Below, one piece after another: positions 44,922 through 51,863 of a stretch of DNA of 64,000 nt. The position numbers and the translations under genes were made by a program. This DNA is from a virus. Location of the stretch: IMG/VR virus record IMGVR_UViG_3300020034_000007, positions 1 to 64,000 of that record; one strand, given 5' to 3'. The notes below the pieces were generated by a model. It saw only the letters and a list, made by a program, of their open reading frames with translations, did no database searches and was not told the DNA's origin. Numbering within the stretch: the stretch's first letter is position 1; every line of letters starts with the position of its first letter.

Positions 44922-45647
44922 CTATTCCGGCGCTACTACTCCACCCGAAGGATCAGGATCCACCCGACCCGAAACTCCGAGATTCACAAACGGATTTACC
45001 TTGGCGAACACCGCACACTCGCCCTCTTCTTTCAACAGCCGCTCGATACTTTCACCCTTAATCCAACCACTACCGTCCACACCCCAGCCTTTCCCCCAAG
45101 TATTATCCAACCGGATTAACTCCCCCTTGTGCTGATACGCCCCAGCTCCGATCGCATGGCCGCCAGAAAGCCCACCCGAGAGCGTAACGATCCCGTCGAC
45201 ACAGTCGAACATCCCGGCGTACCAGTTGATCCCGAAGTTCACTGCACTGTGAGAACTAATCGCCAGACAGATCTCTTCTACAGTCGTCGCCCAGTAATAC
45301 GACCCGATCACACCCTTGTCTTTCAAGCCCTGAGCACTCCCTAGTACTGACGAGCCCTCGTAATCCCGACCTGGGTATTCGTCGTAATCCTTAGCAAGAC
45401 TATACAACCACTCCGCATTCTCCTGGCTCAGTTCTGGCTGAGGATCGTCCGGAAAACTGAGAACGGTCGTCCCCGAAAACCCTACACAGCCACCTTCACT
45501 CCCCTGATTAAGCCAGGTAACTCGCTCTCGAGTAAAGTTCTCCGGAATAACTACCGGCAGCCCAAGCGCTCTAACTCGGTGATTCTCATTACGAGTATCC
45601 CACCGAGGAACGCGATCCAACGTCCTACCATTAACAAAGTCGGCCAT
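44922..45647 (-). CDS. Papain-like (C1-type) cysteine peptidase
   Basis: 241 residues with the full papain-type layout: Q48 (oxyanion) and C54 in NQGSEGGCVGFSG, H164 in GGHAIGAGAY, and N182 in LDNTWGKGWG, followed by GWIKG. Spacing is like a compact C1 family domain and there is no propeptide or signal peptide. It is expressed from its own promoter (45687-45715) upstream of a run of small genes, so it probably acts inside the host early in infection; the target is unknown. AGGGG precedes ATG 45647. Confidence 0.8.
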   Translation of the reverse strand: MADFVNGRTLDRVPRWDTRNENHRVRALGLPVVIPENFTRERVTWLNQGSEGGCVGFSGTTVLSFPDDPQPELSQENAEWLYSLAKDYDEYPGRDYEGSSVLGSAQGLKDKGVIGSYYWATTVEEICLAISSHSAVNFGINWYAGMFDCVDGIVTLSGGLSGGHAIGAGAYQHKGELIRLDNTWGKGWGVDGSGWIKGESIERLLKEEGECAVFAKVNPFVNLGVSGRVDPDPSGGVVAPE

Positions 45648-45686
45648 GCAACAACCCCTAAAAGAGTGATAAGCGCCCTACCTGGG

Positions 45687-45715
45687 CACATACTACCAGT
45701 CTATCAGCCTGTCAA
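45687..45715 (-). promoter_or_regulatory. Sigma70-type promoter for the cysteine peptidase
   Basis: On the - strand TTGACA (45715-45710), 17-bp spacer, TATGTG (45692-45687), about 40 bp before the peptidase ATG. The -35 box overlaps the stop of the upstream gene. Confidence 0.65.
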
Positions 45716-46221
45716 GGATATTCTAATACGACGTCAGGAGTGCTAATTACCACAACAGATACCTCCTGGGCGACAATATATTCCCTACCTGGTGACCAAA
45801 AACCATGAATTCTAACTGGCATACCCAAGTCTAGCCATTGTTTAATCGGCTCAGTGTCCATAGATTCATACTTAAAATAACACTTAAAACAGATATTTTT
45901 ACTATCGATAACAGTAAAGAAGCACGAAAGAAATGACGATCGTTCTATATTTCCAGGAAAGATTCTATACACTTCATCAACCTTGTTGTCACCGTTTGGC
46001 TCTCGTGCAATTTTATCGCACTCGTACTTATAAAAGACTCTTATAGGTGCTCCTCTAGGTCTAATCATGCGTTTACCAGCTACGTGAATCCTACCCGCAG
46101 CTACCATCCTATTAAGCCGTCCTAGCGTGATGTTTAAATAATCTGTGACCTCCTTTCCTGTTAGTAAATTCTCATCTCCGACTGCTTGGAAATCCAAAAA
46201 CTTCGATTTATGTTCGTTCAT
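45712..46221 (-). CDS. HTH DNA-binding protein (MerR/excisionase-like N-terminus)
   Basis: 169 residues from ATG 46221. The N-terminus LLTGKEVTDYLNITLGRLNR-MVAAGRIHVAGKR is a helix-turn-helix of the excisionase/MerR kind with a wing (RGAPIRVFYKYE). The C-terminal ~90 residues (SFLSCFFTVIDSKNICFKCY, PIKQWLDLGMPVRIHGFWSP) form an unknown domain. The -10 box of its promoter ends 8 bp before the ATG, so the mRNA is probably leaderless. It is the first gene of the leftward early block and may regulate it. Confidence 0.68.
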   Translation of the reverse strand: MNEHKSKFLDFQAVGDENLLTGKEVTDYLNITLGRLNRMVAAGRIHVAGKRMIRPRGAPIRVFYKYECDKIAREPNGDNKVDEVYRIFPGNIERSSFLSCFFTVIDSKNICFKCYFKYESMDTEPIKQWLDLGMPVRIHGFWSPGREYIVAQEVSVVVISTPDVVLEYP

Positions 46222-46228
46222 AGTTTTT

Positions 46229-46256
46229 ATTGTACCCCTGTTTGCAAATCGGGCAA
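46229..46256 (-). promoter_or_regulatory. Promoter of the HTH gene, predicted leaderless transcript
   Basis: On the - strand TTGCCC (46256-46251), 16-bp spacer, TACAAT (46234-46229). Transcription would begin at or one base before the ATG (46221). Confidence 0.6.
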
Positions 46257-46752
46257 GTTTTTTTCGCATATGGTAGGTTACGTATTAATGTGTATGGCTT
46301 GCTAATTCGCCGGTCTGCTAGTAGGCATCCAGCAGACGACCTCTAGGTGCCTCTAGGCCCCGGAATCATTGGGCTAGAGGTATCTCGCTGACAAGCAAAC
46401 AGCAGACGGTAAAAGAGAGGAGGAGGAAGAGCTGAATTTAAATCCTGTATTATTAAAATAGAATACCTATCAAGTATGACTATCATTATCTCCGCCAATG
46501 ATGCCCTATCACCTCGTCCTTGGGATGGGGTTCCTTAGTCTGCTGTTTGCTGATTCCCAATCAGACCTATCATATCCCCCTCTACTTATATATTAGTAGT
46601 AGTAGTATAGTAGTAGGTTATATATACTCTATATAGAGAAGACAATTAGACAACATATCGCTGAAAGCTGCTTCTACTAGTATTGCATGGATGCCACCAA
46701 TGATAGATGCGGTGTCGGCTCATACGCTAGGTCCAAATGCTACTACCTTCTG

Positions 46753-46838
46753 GGAATTTTTCTGCGCACCGTTCGGTGGTTTAAGTCCTTAGTTATCCAG
46801 TCTGACCTCTCGGAATTTTTCTGCGCACCGAATGGTGG
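46753..46838. repeat. Two direct copies of a 27-bp motif with palindromic end
   Basis: GGAATTTTTCTGCGCACCG at 46753-46771 and 46812-46830, each followed by three bases and GGTGG. The first copy forms CACCG-TT-CGGTG. Copies are 59 bp apart (about five to six helical turns), as for paired operator sites. Confidence 0.6.
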
Positions 46839-47830
46839 CTATAGCCTGCCACACCACCCCCCACCCAGAATTTAGACATACCCCTCCAGTCGTACATACC
46901 CCCCCCTACACCTTGAATTCCATCTGTCCGATTTATTACGAATTTCGTTTATTATCGGTTCAGAACGATGTCATACCACCCAGAACTACCCACATAGGAT
47001 GCCGATAGGGTGGCCTACGGGTACATACACCATCAGTCACCACATCAGTCATGCCACTACCCACCACATGCACCCCATTCAGAACGAATCACACTGAACT
47101 AGACATCACCTATCACCACCACATACATGCATCAGAACGGGTGTGAATAGGCAAAGGTTACGAAGACCATGTTCCACACACACCCTAGACATCACATGCA
47201 CACCCAGTCATATCCGTTCTTTGAATCATTCAAGAATCGATCAAATAGTATATTTAACGACTTAGTCAACGAGGTATCATTCTTTCAATTAACTAGACAT
47301 ACCTGCCTACTAACACGGACAAACGACTTATACGTTCGTCTATATATCACGCCTAGATAACGGTCCAGTTTTCAATGGTAGATGTATACAGTCTAGCTCA
47401 AACACGGACAAAACTACACATACTAACTACCACATATCCACCTATACCTACCCAATAGGCCTAGGCGCTAGCACTACACGCTAGGGTAGATTAGGCATCG
47501 CACCAATCGGAACGGGTTAGGCCACAACACACTAGGCCTAGCTACTAGGGCCGAATGCGTGTACGTTCATTGCATACCTACATAGCGACACGGGATACGG
47601 CCATCACGCTAGGTGGCACGTACCTATCCCATCCGCACACATAGGTGCGACCACGACTGATATGTCTGGCAATCCACCTATAGGCATGGCCGCCTAGCGA
47701 TACGTAGATTCGGACTCGATCGCACCTACGGGCTACCTACGCCACGCAATAGGAATAGGGATAGGCACACACACCCAGAAATTAGGGGTTGCCGAATTCT
47801 GGATCGCATGATAGGGTTGCACTAGCAACA

Positions 47831-47989
47831 CGGACACCGACTCGGTCCTAGAAATCATAGGACTGGCCGTCCGGTAACACGGGCACCGACTCAAACCCAG
47901 TACATATGGGTGCGACTTGCCCGGCACGCTAGACCGGCCCATCCCGGGCACCGACTCAAACCCAGTACATATGGGTGCGACTTGCCCGG
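47831..47989. ncRNA. Three tandem copies of a two-stem hairpin element with compensatory changes
   Basis: Copies at 47831-47874, 47880-47924 and 47945-47989. Copies 2 and 3 are identical over 45 nt; copy 1 differs but keeps the shape. All start CGG(A/G)CACCGACTC. The outer stem is CGGAC/GTCCG in copy 1 and CGGGC/GCCCG in the others. The inner stem is GTCCTA/TAGGAC in copy 1 and ACCCA/TGGGT in the others. Stems change in both arms together while ACCGACTC stays fixed, which indicates a selected structure. Strand of expression unknown. Confidence 0.55.
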
Positions 47990-48244
47990 GATGGTGCCGA
48001 AAACTAAATACGCCTCACAATGGACTTACCCGGGGCGCAAAATGGGGTGAGTAGCGGCTGGAATCCACCATGGATGACTGCCCGAGTATTGCCAGAGTCC
48101 GGTATGCCGGACCGGTAGACGCTCGGAAAAGATCTGTGCAATGGCGCGCCGAAGACTGCGGAGAGTAACCAGACAGTGCGAACGTCCGATGTTATGTCCA
48201 GGCATACCTGGGAATTGGGCTACTAGGCGAATGGCTAGGGGATG

Positions 48245-48320
48245 CAGGCTCACATGATCGGAAAGGCCGAAAAGCTAGAAACAAAGCGATTCGAACCCTC
48301 ACCCCGGTCATATGAGCCTG
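48245..48320. ncRNA. Long imperfect hairpin, RNA-like
   Basis: CAGGCTCA (48245-48252) pairs with TGAGCCTG (48313-48320), and further in ATGA with TCAT and CGG with CCG. The loop holds TCGG/CCGA and a GATTCGAACC word that resembles a tRNA T-loop, but no cloverleaf can be drawn. Structured element of unknown function. Confidence 0.4.
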
Positions 48321-48471
48321 ATACGCAGTCGAATGATCCACATCCAGCCTCATCAGGCCGTCATTCCAGGTATGTCCCTGGATAGCGTGATAGTGACTGG
48401 ATGGGCAATTCAGGTGTTAATTACCTGGGTCGCGCTCATTTGGACCAGACTTAGACGAGTTAGCTAGACCA

Positions 48472-48498
48472 GAACATCCCATAAGTTTGGGGATGTTC
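48472..48498. terminator. 9-bp hairpin before the rightward early promoter
   Basis: GAACATCCC (48472-48480) pairs with GGGATGTTC (48490-48498), 9-nt loop. It lies 31 bp upstream of a strong promoter and probably insulates it. Confidence 0.6.
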
Positions 48499-48528
48499 CT
48501 GTGATGCTAACTGACGGACAAACTAAGA

Positions 48529-48557
48529 TTGACAAGTCCGTAGACAGCTGGTAAAAT
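48529..48557 (+). promoter_or_regulatory. Strong sigma70-type promoter for the rightward early genes
   Basis: TTGACA (48529-48534), 17-bp spacer, TAAAAT (48552-48557); perfect -35 and near-consensus -10. The first start codon follows about 45 bp downstream. Confidence 0.8.
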
Positions 48558-48601
48558 GAGCGCGTGCCCTGGTCATTCTCAAACCTGGGGAGATGATGGC
48601 A

Positions 48602-48700
48602 ATGACCTACACCCTACCCCACCAGACTCCGGTGAGTCGTCCTGTGGTTTCGGGCACACCCGACAAGCCAGCCGAGATTCGAAAGCTGGCCGCACGATGA
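48602..48700 (+). CDS. 32-residue peptide, first gene of the rightward early unit
   Basis: ATG 48602 with GGGGAGA 9 nt upstream; stop overlaps the next start (ATGA). The peptide (TLPHQTPVSRPVVSGTPDKP) is polar and probably unstructured. Unknown function; promoter and ribosome site make expression likely. Confidence 0.55.
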   Translation: MTYTLPHQTPVSRPVVSGTPDKPAEIRKLAAR

Positions 48701-48813
48701 ACCAGTCGTGGCGAATCCACATGTTCTCAACCAACTACCACATGCTTCGCCGCCAAGGTGTATCAGCCTTTCTAGCCTTCGTGATCGCCCGAAGAGCCGT
48801 TCACCACTCCTGA
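48697..48813 (+). CDS. 38-residue peptide
   Basis: Coupled by ATGA overlap to the previous frame. It has one amphipathic or hydrophobic stretch (GVSAFLAFVIARRAVHHS). Unknown. Confidence 0.5.
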   Translation: MNQSWRIHMFSTNYHMLRRQGVSAFLAFVIARRAVHHS

Positions 48814-48817
48814 CCTG

Positions 48818-48846
48818 TTGTACAGGACTCATTATACTGGTATAGT
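48818..48846 (+). promoter_or_regulatory. Sigma70-type promoter
   Basis: TTGTAC (48818-48823), 17-bp spacer, TATAGT (48841-48846), followed by a ~120-bp leader and the gene at 48968. Confidence 0.65.
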
Positions 48847-48967
48847 GGATCCTGTTCGGAGATCAGGTAGCAAGTAGCTGCGAGCACTAACGCTCTGTTG
48901 CGCTATGGTAGCCGGTCAAAACTACCTGACTCCGACTTACCAAGTGCCTACTAACTGGGGAGTAACC

Positions 48968-49204
48968 ATGGCACAGTCCGCACCTCGCACCCCTGGATCG
49001 CCCAGGCTGCGCTCCCGATCGTTCATCCAGTCACGCAACCCCGGCGTCAAGAGCTGGGCGCGCAACTCCGTTCCAGCCCGAACGCTCGCTGGTCCGGTGA
49101 CTGTGCGCATGGTTCAGCCTGTCGCAATTCAGCCCGGCACCGACCAGGCCGTCATGCGTGATTCATTCGAGTGGTACCGCCCGTACCGAAGGGGCGCACT
49201 GTGA
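48968..49204 (+). CDS. Small basic protein (78 aa)
   Basis: ATG 48968 with GGGGAG upstream. Arg/Ser/Pro-rich first half (SPRLRSRSFIQSRNPGVKSW), then VRMVQPVAIQPGTDQAVM. Possibly nucleic-acid binding; unknown family. The next start overlaps its stop. Confidence 0.6.
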   Translation: MAQSAPRTPGSPRLRSRSFIQSRNPGVKSWARNSVPARTLAGPVTVRMVQPVAIQPGTDQAVMRDSFEWYRPYRRGAL

Positions 49205-49392
49205 TGGCCGAGGAGCTGACGGTTCAAGACCTTCGTGTCATTCGTCGTGCCCTGAATGAGTATACCAGAGAGCCTCGCGAAGTGCTCGAAACGCGTACTC
49301 GTGTCGTCGCTCAACTCGAGGAAAAACTCGCGACTAGGCACATGGTCGAGACGGGCCACTACCCAACCTGGTATAAGGATGGAGCACACTGA
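49204..49392 (+). CDS. Small helical protein (62 aa)
   Basis: GTGATGG overlap sets the ATG at 49204. One long helix (LTVQDLRVIRRALNEYTREP, VLETRTRVVAQLEEKLATRH). Unknown function. Confidence 0.6.
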   Translation: MAEELTVQDLRVIRRALNEYTREPREVLETRTRVVAQLEEKLATRHMVETGHYPTWYKDGAH

Positions 49393-49652
49393 TGCGCATC
49401 CAGGCAATGGGTCGCGAACCGTTCGCACTCACCACTGACGGGTGTCTGATCATCGATCCGATCGGTACTGATTGGCATGACATCGGCCAGAAACTGCCTC
49501 ACATCTGCAAGCACGAAGGTGAGGTCTGTGTCGGTTGCCTACCCGACTGGCGGCGCGAATTCTACCTGCGAATCGTCCAGGAGAATGGCGCAATCGATCG
49601 GATCGGAACCGACAGACTCCCGCTCGAAACCCCGACTGGCATCTCCCTTTGA
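49392..49652 (+). CDS. Small protein with Cys residues (86 aa)
   Basis: Starts at the overlapping TGATG. Contains HICKHEGEVCVGCLPDWRRE, a possible zinc knuckle (C..H...C..C). Unknown function. A perfect hairpin follows. Confidence 0.6.
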   Translation: MRIQAMGREPFALTTDGCLIIDPIGTDWHDIGQKLPHICKHEGEVCVGCLPDWRREFYLRIVQENGAIDRIGTDRLPLETPTGISL

Positions 49653-49672
49653 GATGAGGGTGGGTTCGGTGT

Positions 49673-49700
49673 CGCACGATAGGTGCAGACCTATCGTGCG
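49673..49700. terminator. 12-bp perfect hairpin, 4-nt loop
   Basis: CGCACGATAGGT (49673-49684) and ACCTATCGTGCG (49689-49700) with GCAG loop. It lies 20 bp after a stop codon; likely terminator or processing site. Confidence 0.75.
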
Positions 49701-49763
49701 TGCGCCGTGGCTACCAGCACGGCACCACCTAGCAACCGCCCATCCCACCGAGAGGAGCCCCGC

Positions 49764-49991
49764 ATGTCCACGCAAAACGGACAGTCCGTTGTGATGCGCA
49801 AAGTGCGCGACCTACGAACGGGTGACGTATTCCTCGAGACGAATAACCAGATTTACACTGTCATTCAGTACTACCTATTTGAGGGCAAAGAGGTCTGGGC
49901 CGAATCACATCCCGAGCTTCACGTCCGCGAATACACTGGCCGCGATCTAGACCGAGAGGTACTGGTGACGAAATGTTCAGACGGATTCTAG
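49764..49991 (+). CDS. Small protein, SH3/beta-barrel-like (75 aa)
   Basis: ATG 49764 with GAGAGGAG upstream. KVRDLRTGDVFLETNNQIYTV and VWAESHPELHVREY suggest a small all-beta fold. Unknown function. Confidence 0.6.
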   Translation: MSTQNGQSVVMRKVRDLRTGDVFLETNNQIYTVIQYYLFEGKEVWAESHPELHVREYTGRDLDREVLVTKCSDGF

Positions 49992-50098
49992 ACTGGTTGC
50001 TTCCGCGTGGCTCCTATGCTACGGTGTACTGGACCGACCCGGTGAGCCTGATAACCGTGAAGCGTCAGGCGCTGGTCATCCTAGGCACACAGGACTGA
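49973..50098 (+). CDS. 41-residue protein
   Basis: ATG 49973 inside the end of the previous gene in another frame. Sequence MFRRILDWLLPRGSYATVYW then VSLITVKRQALVILG; amphipathic start, strand-like end. Unknown. Confidence 0.5.
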   Translation: MFRRILDWLLPRGSYATVYWTDPVSLITVKRQALVILGTQD

Positions 50099-50099
50099 C

Positions 50100-50195
50100 A
50101 TGCACTCGGTCCTTCTGGGTGTGGTAGGGTTTGGCCTGTTTGGCTTCTTGGCTGCCTACTTGGTGGACTGTGCTAGGGTGAGCCGAAAGAAGTAA
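50100..50195 (+). CDS. 31-residue single-pass membrane peptide
   Basis: ATG one base after the previous stop. One transmembrane helix (VLLGVVGFGLFGFLAAYLV) and a basic end (VSRKK), so the C-terminus is probably cytoplasmic. Unknown role. Confidence 0.5.
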   Translation: MHSVLLGVVGFGLFGFLAAYLVDCARVSRKK

Positions 50196-50210
50196 GACAG
50201 TGCCGTCTCG

Positions 50211-50319
50211 TCTAGTCCGGCCGCTACCCCGACTCAGTACTCATCCGTAGCAACTAGTGTGATGCGTGAGACGCATCCTCTGGGTGACAAGCTGGGTCGG
50301 GGTAGTTGACCAGACTAGA
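50211..50319. ncRNA. 109-nt nested hairpin, sRNA- or leader-like
   Basis: TCTAGTC (50211-50217) pairs with GACTAGA (50313-50319); CTACCCCGAC (50224-50233) with GTCGGGGTAG (50296-50305). In the loop GATGCGT-gag-ACGCATC (50261-50277) is another perfect stem. The 3' arm overlaps the -35 box of the next promoter, so it may be a terminator of the previous unit, a stable RNA, or a cruciform operator. Confidence 0.55.
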
Positions 50320-50334
50320 TGATAGTGGTAGACT
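50306..50334 (+). promoter_or_regulatory. Sigma70-type promoter
   Basis: TTGACC (50306-50311), 17-bp spacer, TAGACT (50329-50334), ending 22 bp before a start with a strong GGAGG site. Confidence 0.65.
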
Positions 50335-50356
50335 CGAACCAACCTAGGAGGCCTGA

Positions 50357-50533
50357 ATGCCTGACGAAATCACGACACTCTGTCACTACCATTCCGACGC
50401 TCAACCGTGGGTACTGACACACGGTGACCTACTGCAGGCCGTGGATTACGTGCGCGCACAGATCAATTACCCTGTGGTGCGCATGATCGAAATCGTCTGG
50501 AATGGTCACATCATTCATACCCAGAGAGGCTGA
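50357..50533 (+). CDS. Small protein (58 aa)
   Basis: ATG 50357 after TAGGAGGCCTGA. Contains CHYHSDAQPWVLTHGDLLQAVDY-like segments and VVRMIEIVWNG; a small alpha/beta fold. Unknown function. Confidence 0.6.
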   Translation: MPDEITTLCHYHSDAQPWVLTHGDLLQAVDYVRAQINYPVVRMIEIVWNGHIIHTQRG

Positions 50534-50535
50534 AC

Positions 50536-50718
50536 ATGACCCGACAGGAGTGTGCGACGTTTGGCTGTGACAACCTTGCCATGTGGCACCCGATCGAGGT
50601 TGCTAACCGAGTGGCCGGATCAGCCCGACGCTGTACTCACTGCACGGATGCCATCACCGAGGCAGTCGCCGAACTAGAAAGGGCAGGCTATGAAATTGCT
50701 CGCAAGACTGATCGCTAG
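50536..50718 (+). CDS. Small zinc-finger-like protein (60 aa)
   Basis: C6/C11 (ECATFGC) and RRCTHC give a CxxxxC...CxxC site. The following helix (AITEAVAELERAGYEIA) completes a treble-clef-like layout. Unknown function. Confidence 0.62.
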   Translation: MTRQECATFGCDNLAMWHPIEVANRVAGSARRCTHCTDAITEAVAELERAGYEIARKTDR

Positions 50719-50833
50719 TGCGCTGCTGATCTTTGGGTTGGTTGCCGCTAGCTCGGTGCACACCAACCCGGCTGATTGCCACGGTCCGCATGACTGTGGG
50801 TACTCAGACAACGGACACAACGGAGACAAGTAG
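50690..50833 (+). CDS. Secreted 47-residue peptide
   Basis: ATG 50690 lies inside the end of the previous gene. N-terminal signal peptide (MKLLARLIASALLIFGLVAA, cleavage near SSVHT). The mature part has ADCHGPHDCGYSDNGHNG, two cysteines that could form a disulphide, and metal-binding His/Asp. Possibly released or exposed at the host surface. Confidence 0.55.
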   Translation: MKLLARLIASALLIFGLVAASSVHTNPADCHGPHDCGYSDNGHNGDK

Positions 50834-50866
50834 TACCCACGCACTGTACTAGAAGGATGAGCTACC

Positions 50867-51040
50867 ATGCCCACCATGACGCGCACACGTGCACCTAGGT
50901 ACAAGGTGAAGAAGACTCACAGTACCGGGACGATGAAGAAGCTCATGCGACAGGGCTGGACTCTTGAATCATCCATACCTGTGACCTTCCTGGGTATGAC
51001 GACAGGCTACAATTACATCCTCAAGAAGGAGAAGCTGTGA
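50867..51040 (+). CDS. Small basic protein (57 aa)
   Basis: AGAAGGA upstream. Very basic (RTRAPRYKVKKTHSTGTMKK). Overlaps the next start (GTGA). Possibly nucleic-acid binding. Confidence 0.6.
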   Translation: MPTMTRTRAPRYKVKKTHSTGTMKKLMRQGWTLESSIPVTFLGMTTGYNYILKKEKL

Positions 51041-51450
51041 CCGGCACCCCGTCTCGTAAGTCCCGACGCTTGGCCCGCCAGAAGTACAAAATCCGCAAGC
51101 AGTGCCAGGGTCAAACCCGTGGACAGGTAGCGAAAGCGCTCAGGATGGTGACGCCACGCAAGCACCGGGCTGGTGCTGCCAGGCTATCAGCAGGAAACCA
51201 AATGCGCGGGCCACAGGATGCGGCCGAGCAGCTGCTGGCCGAGATCTTTGATCCGGCGTACCCGACAGGTCAGGCTGTACAACGCGGACCTCTAACGCCT
51301 GCGTACGAGATTGTCACAGTCACGCCTTCGCGCCACGAGGTGCGACTCGGTGATCAGACGCTCAGCTGGCACCGTACCTTCGCCAAGGCCGACGAGGTGC
51401 GCGAGCGTAACGAGGAGCTCGATGTCGAGGCGATGAGCCGGCGTGCCTGA
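51037..51450 (+). CDS. Basic protein of unknown function (137 aa)
   Basis: GTG 51037 overlaps the previous stop. Arg/Lys-rich N-terminus (KSRRLARQKYKIRKQCQGQT) and an alpha/beta C-terminal part (PAYEIVTVTPSRHEVRLGDQ). Unknown. Confidence 0.6.
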   Translation: MTGTPSRKSRRLARQKYKIRKQCQGQTRGQVAKALRMVTPRKHRAGAARLSAGNQMRGPQDAAEQLLAEIFDPAYPTGQAVQRGPLTPAYEIVTVTPSRHEVRLGDQTLSWHRTFAKADEVRERNEELDVEAMSRRA

Positions 51451-51700
51451 GCTGCCAGAACCGCCAGCCTGTCCATACGGCTATACCAAAGAGCAGATCG
51501 AGCGTATCGTCGGCAGTGCACGGCTGGAGGAATTCAATCTCTGGATGACCGGCCAGACCATGACACTGTGCGAAGGCCGCTCGTATAACCACGAGAAGCG
51601 CGAGTACGTGGAAAATGCCTGTGCTAATGACCCTCATGGTGCGGTCGTCTACACGCACGATCTCAGACGCTTCGTGGCAGGACTTCCTGTCATCGACTAG
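51443..51700 (+). CDS. Small protein (85 aa)
   Basis: GTG 51443 overlaps the previous end. PACPYGYTKEQIERIVGSAR, then FNLWMTGQTMTLCEG and GAVVYTHDLRRFVAG, a pattern I associate with small actinobacteriophage proteins. Function unknown. Confidence 0.62.
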   Translation: MPELPEPPACPYGYTKEQIERIVGSARLEEFNLWMTGQTMTLCEGRSYNHEKREYVENACANDPHGAVVYTHDLRRFVAGLPVID

Positions 51701-51763
51701 CGTACATCACACACGTTCACCTCACAAGATCAACCGGTAAACACAATTCATACAAGTGCCGAG

Positions 51764-51793
51764 TTGCGCTGTGCAGGTGAGCCATGGTAGTCT
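51764..51793 (+). promoter_or_regulatory. Sigma70-type promoter for the GC-rich gene
   Basis: TTGCGC (51764-51769), 18-bp spacer, TAGTCT (51788-51793), 70 bp before ATG 51864. Confidence 0.5.
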
Positions 51794-51863
51794 GGTGCTA
51801 CCGAAAACGAACGGCCATCCGGCAATTCGTCTGCAACGCCTAACAATGTCTGGGAGGACAATC

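Larger units (their letters stand above)
46257..48528. other. 2.3-kb gene-poor divergent region, candidate origin/control region
   Basis: No frame here has both a ribosome site and protein-like sequence. The region separates leftward and rightward early blocks. It shows an AT-rich TAGTAGTAGTATAG-type patch (46580-46640), two copies of a 27-bp motif (46753, 46812), a long stretch where the + strand is rich in C and A and poor in G (about 46,840-47,160), scattered CAGAACG motifs (near 46962, 47078, 47131 and related CGGAACGGG at 47505), dense CTAGG/TAGGC words (47450-47770), then structured repeats (47831-47989) and hairpins. Confidence 0.5.

Noticed and set aside
47831-47989. CRISPR array
   Set aside because: Only three copies, with spacers of 5 and 20 nt and a variable repeat; no cas genes nearby. 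The Cas4-like nuclease at 190 is a common phage enzyme and not evidence for CRISPR.
46687-48253. Several 60-75 codon frames in the gene-poor region
   Set aside because: No Shine-Dalgarno sites, Cys/Trp/Arg-biased products and no overlap with neighbouring gene order.
48284-48300. GATTCGAACC as a tRNA T-loop
   Set aside because: The flanking 7-bp stem is real, but the T-loop is in the wrong place relative to it on either strand and no anticodon or D-arm can be drawn.
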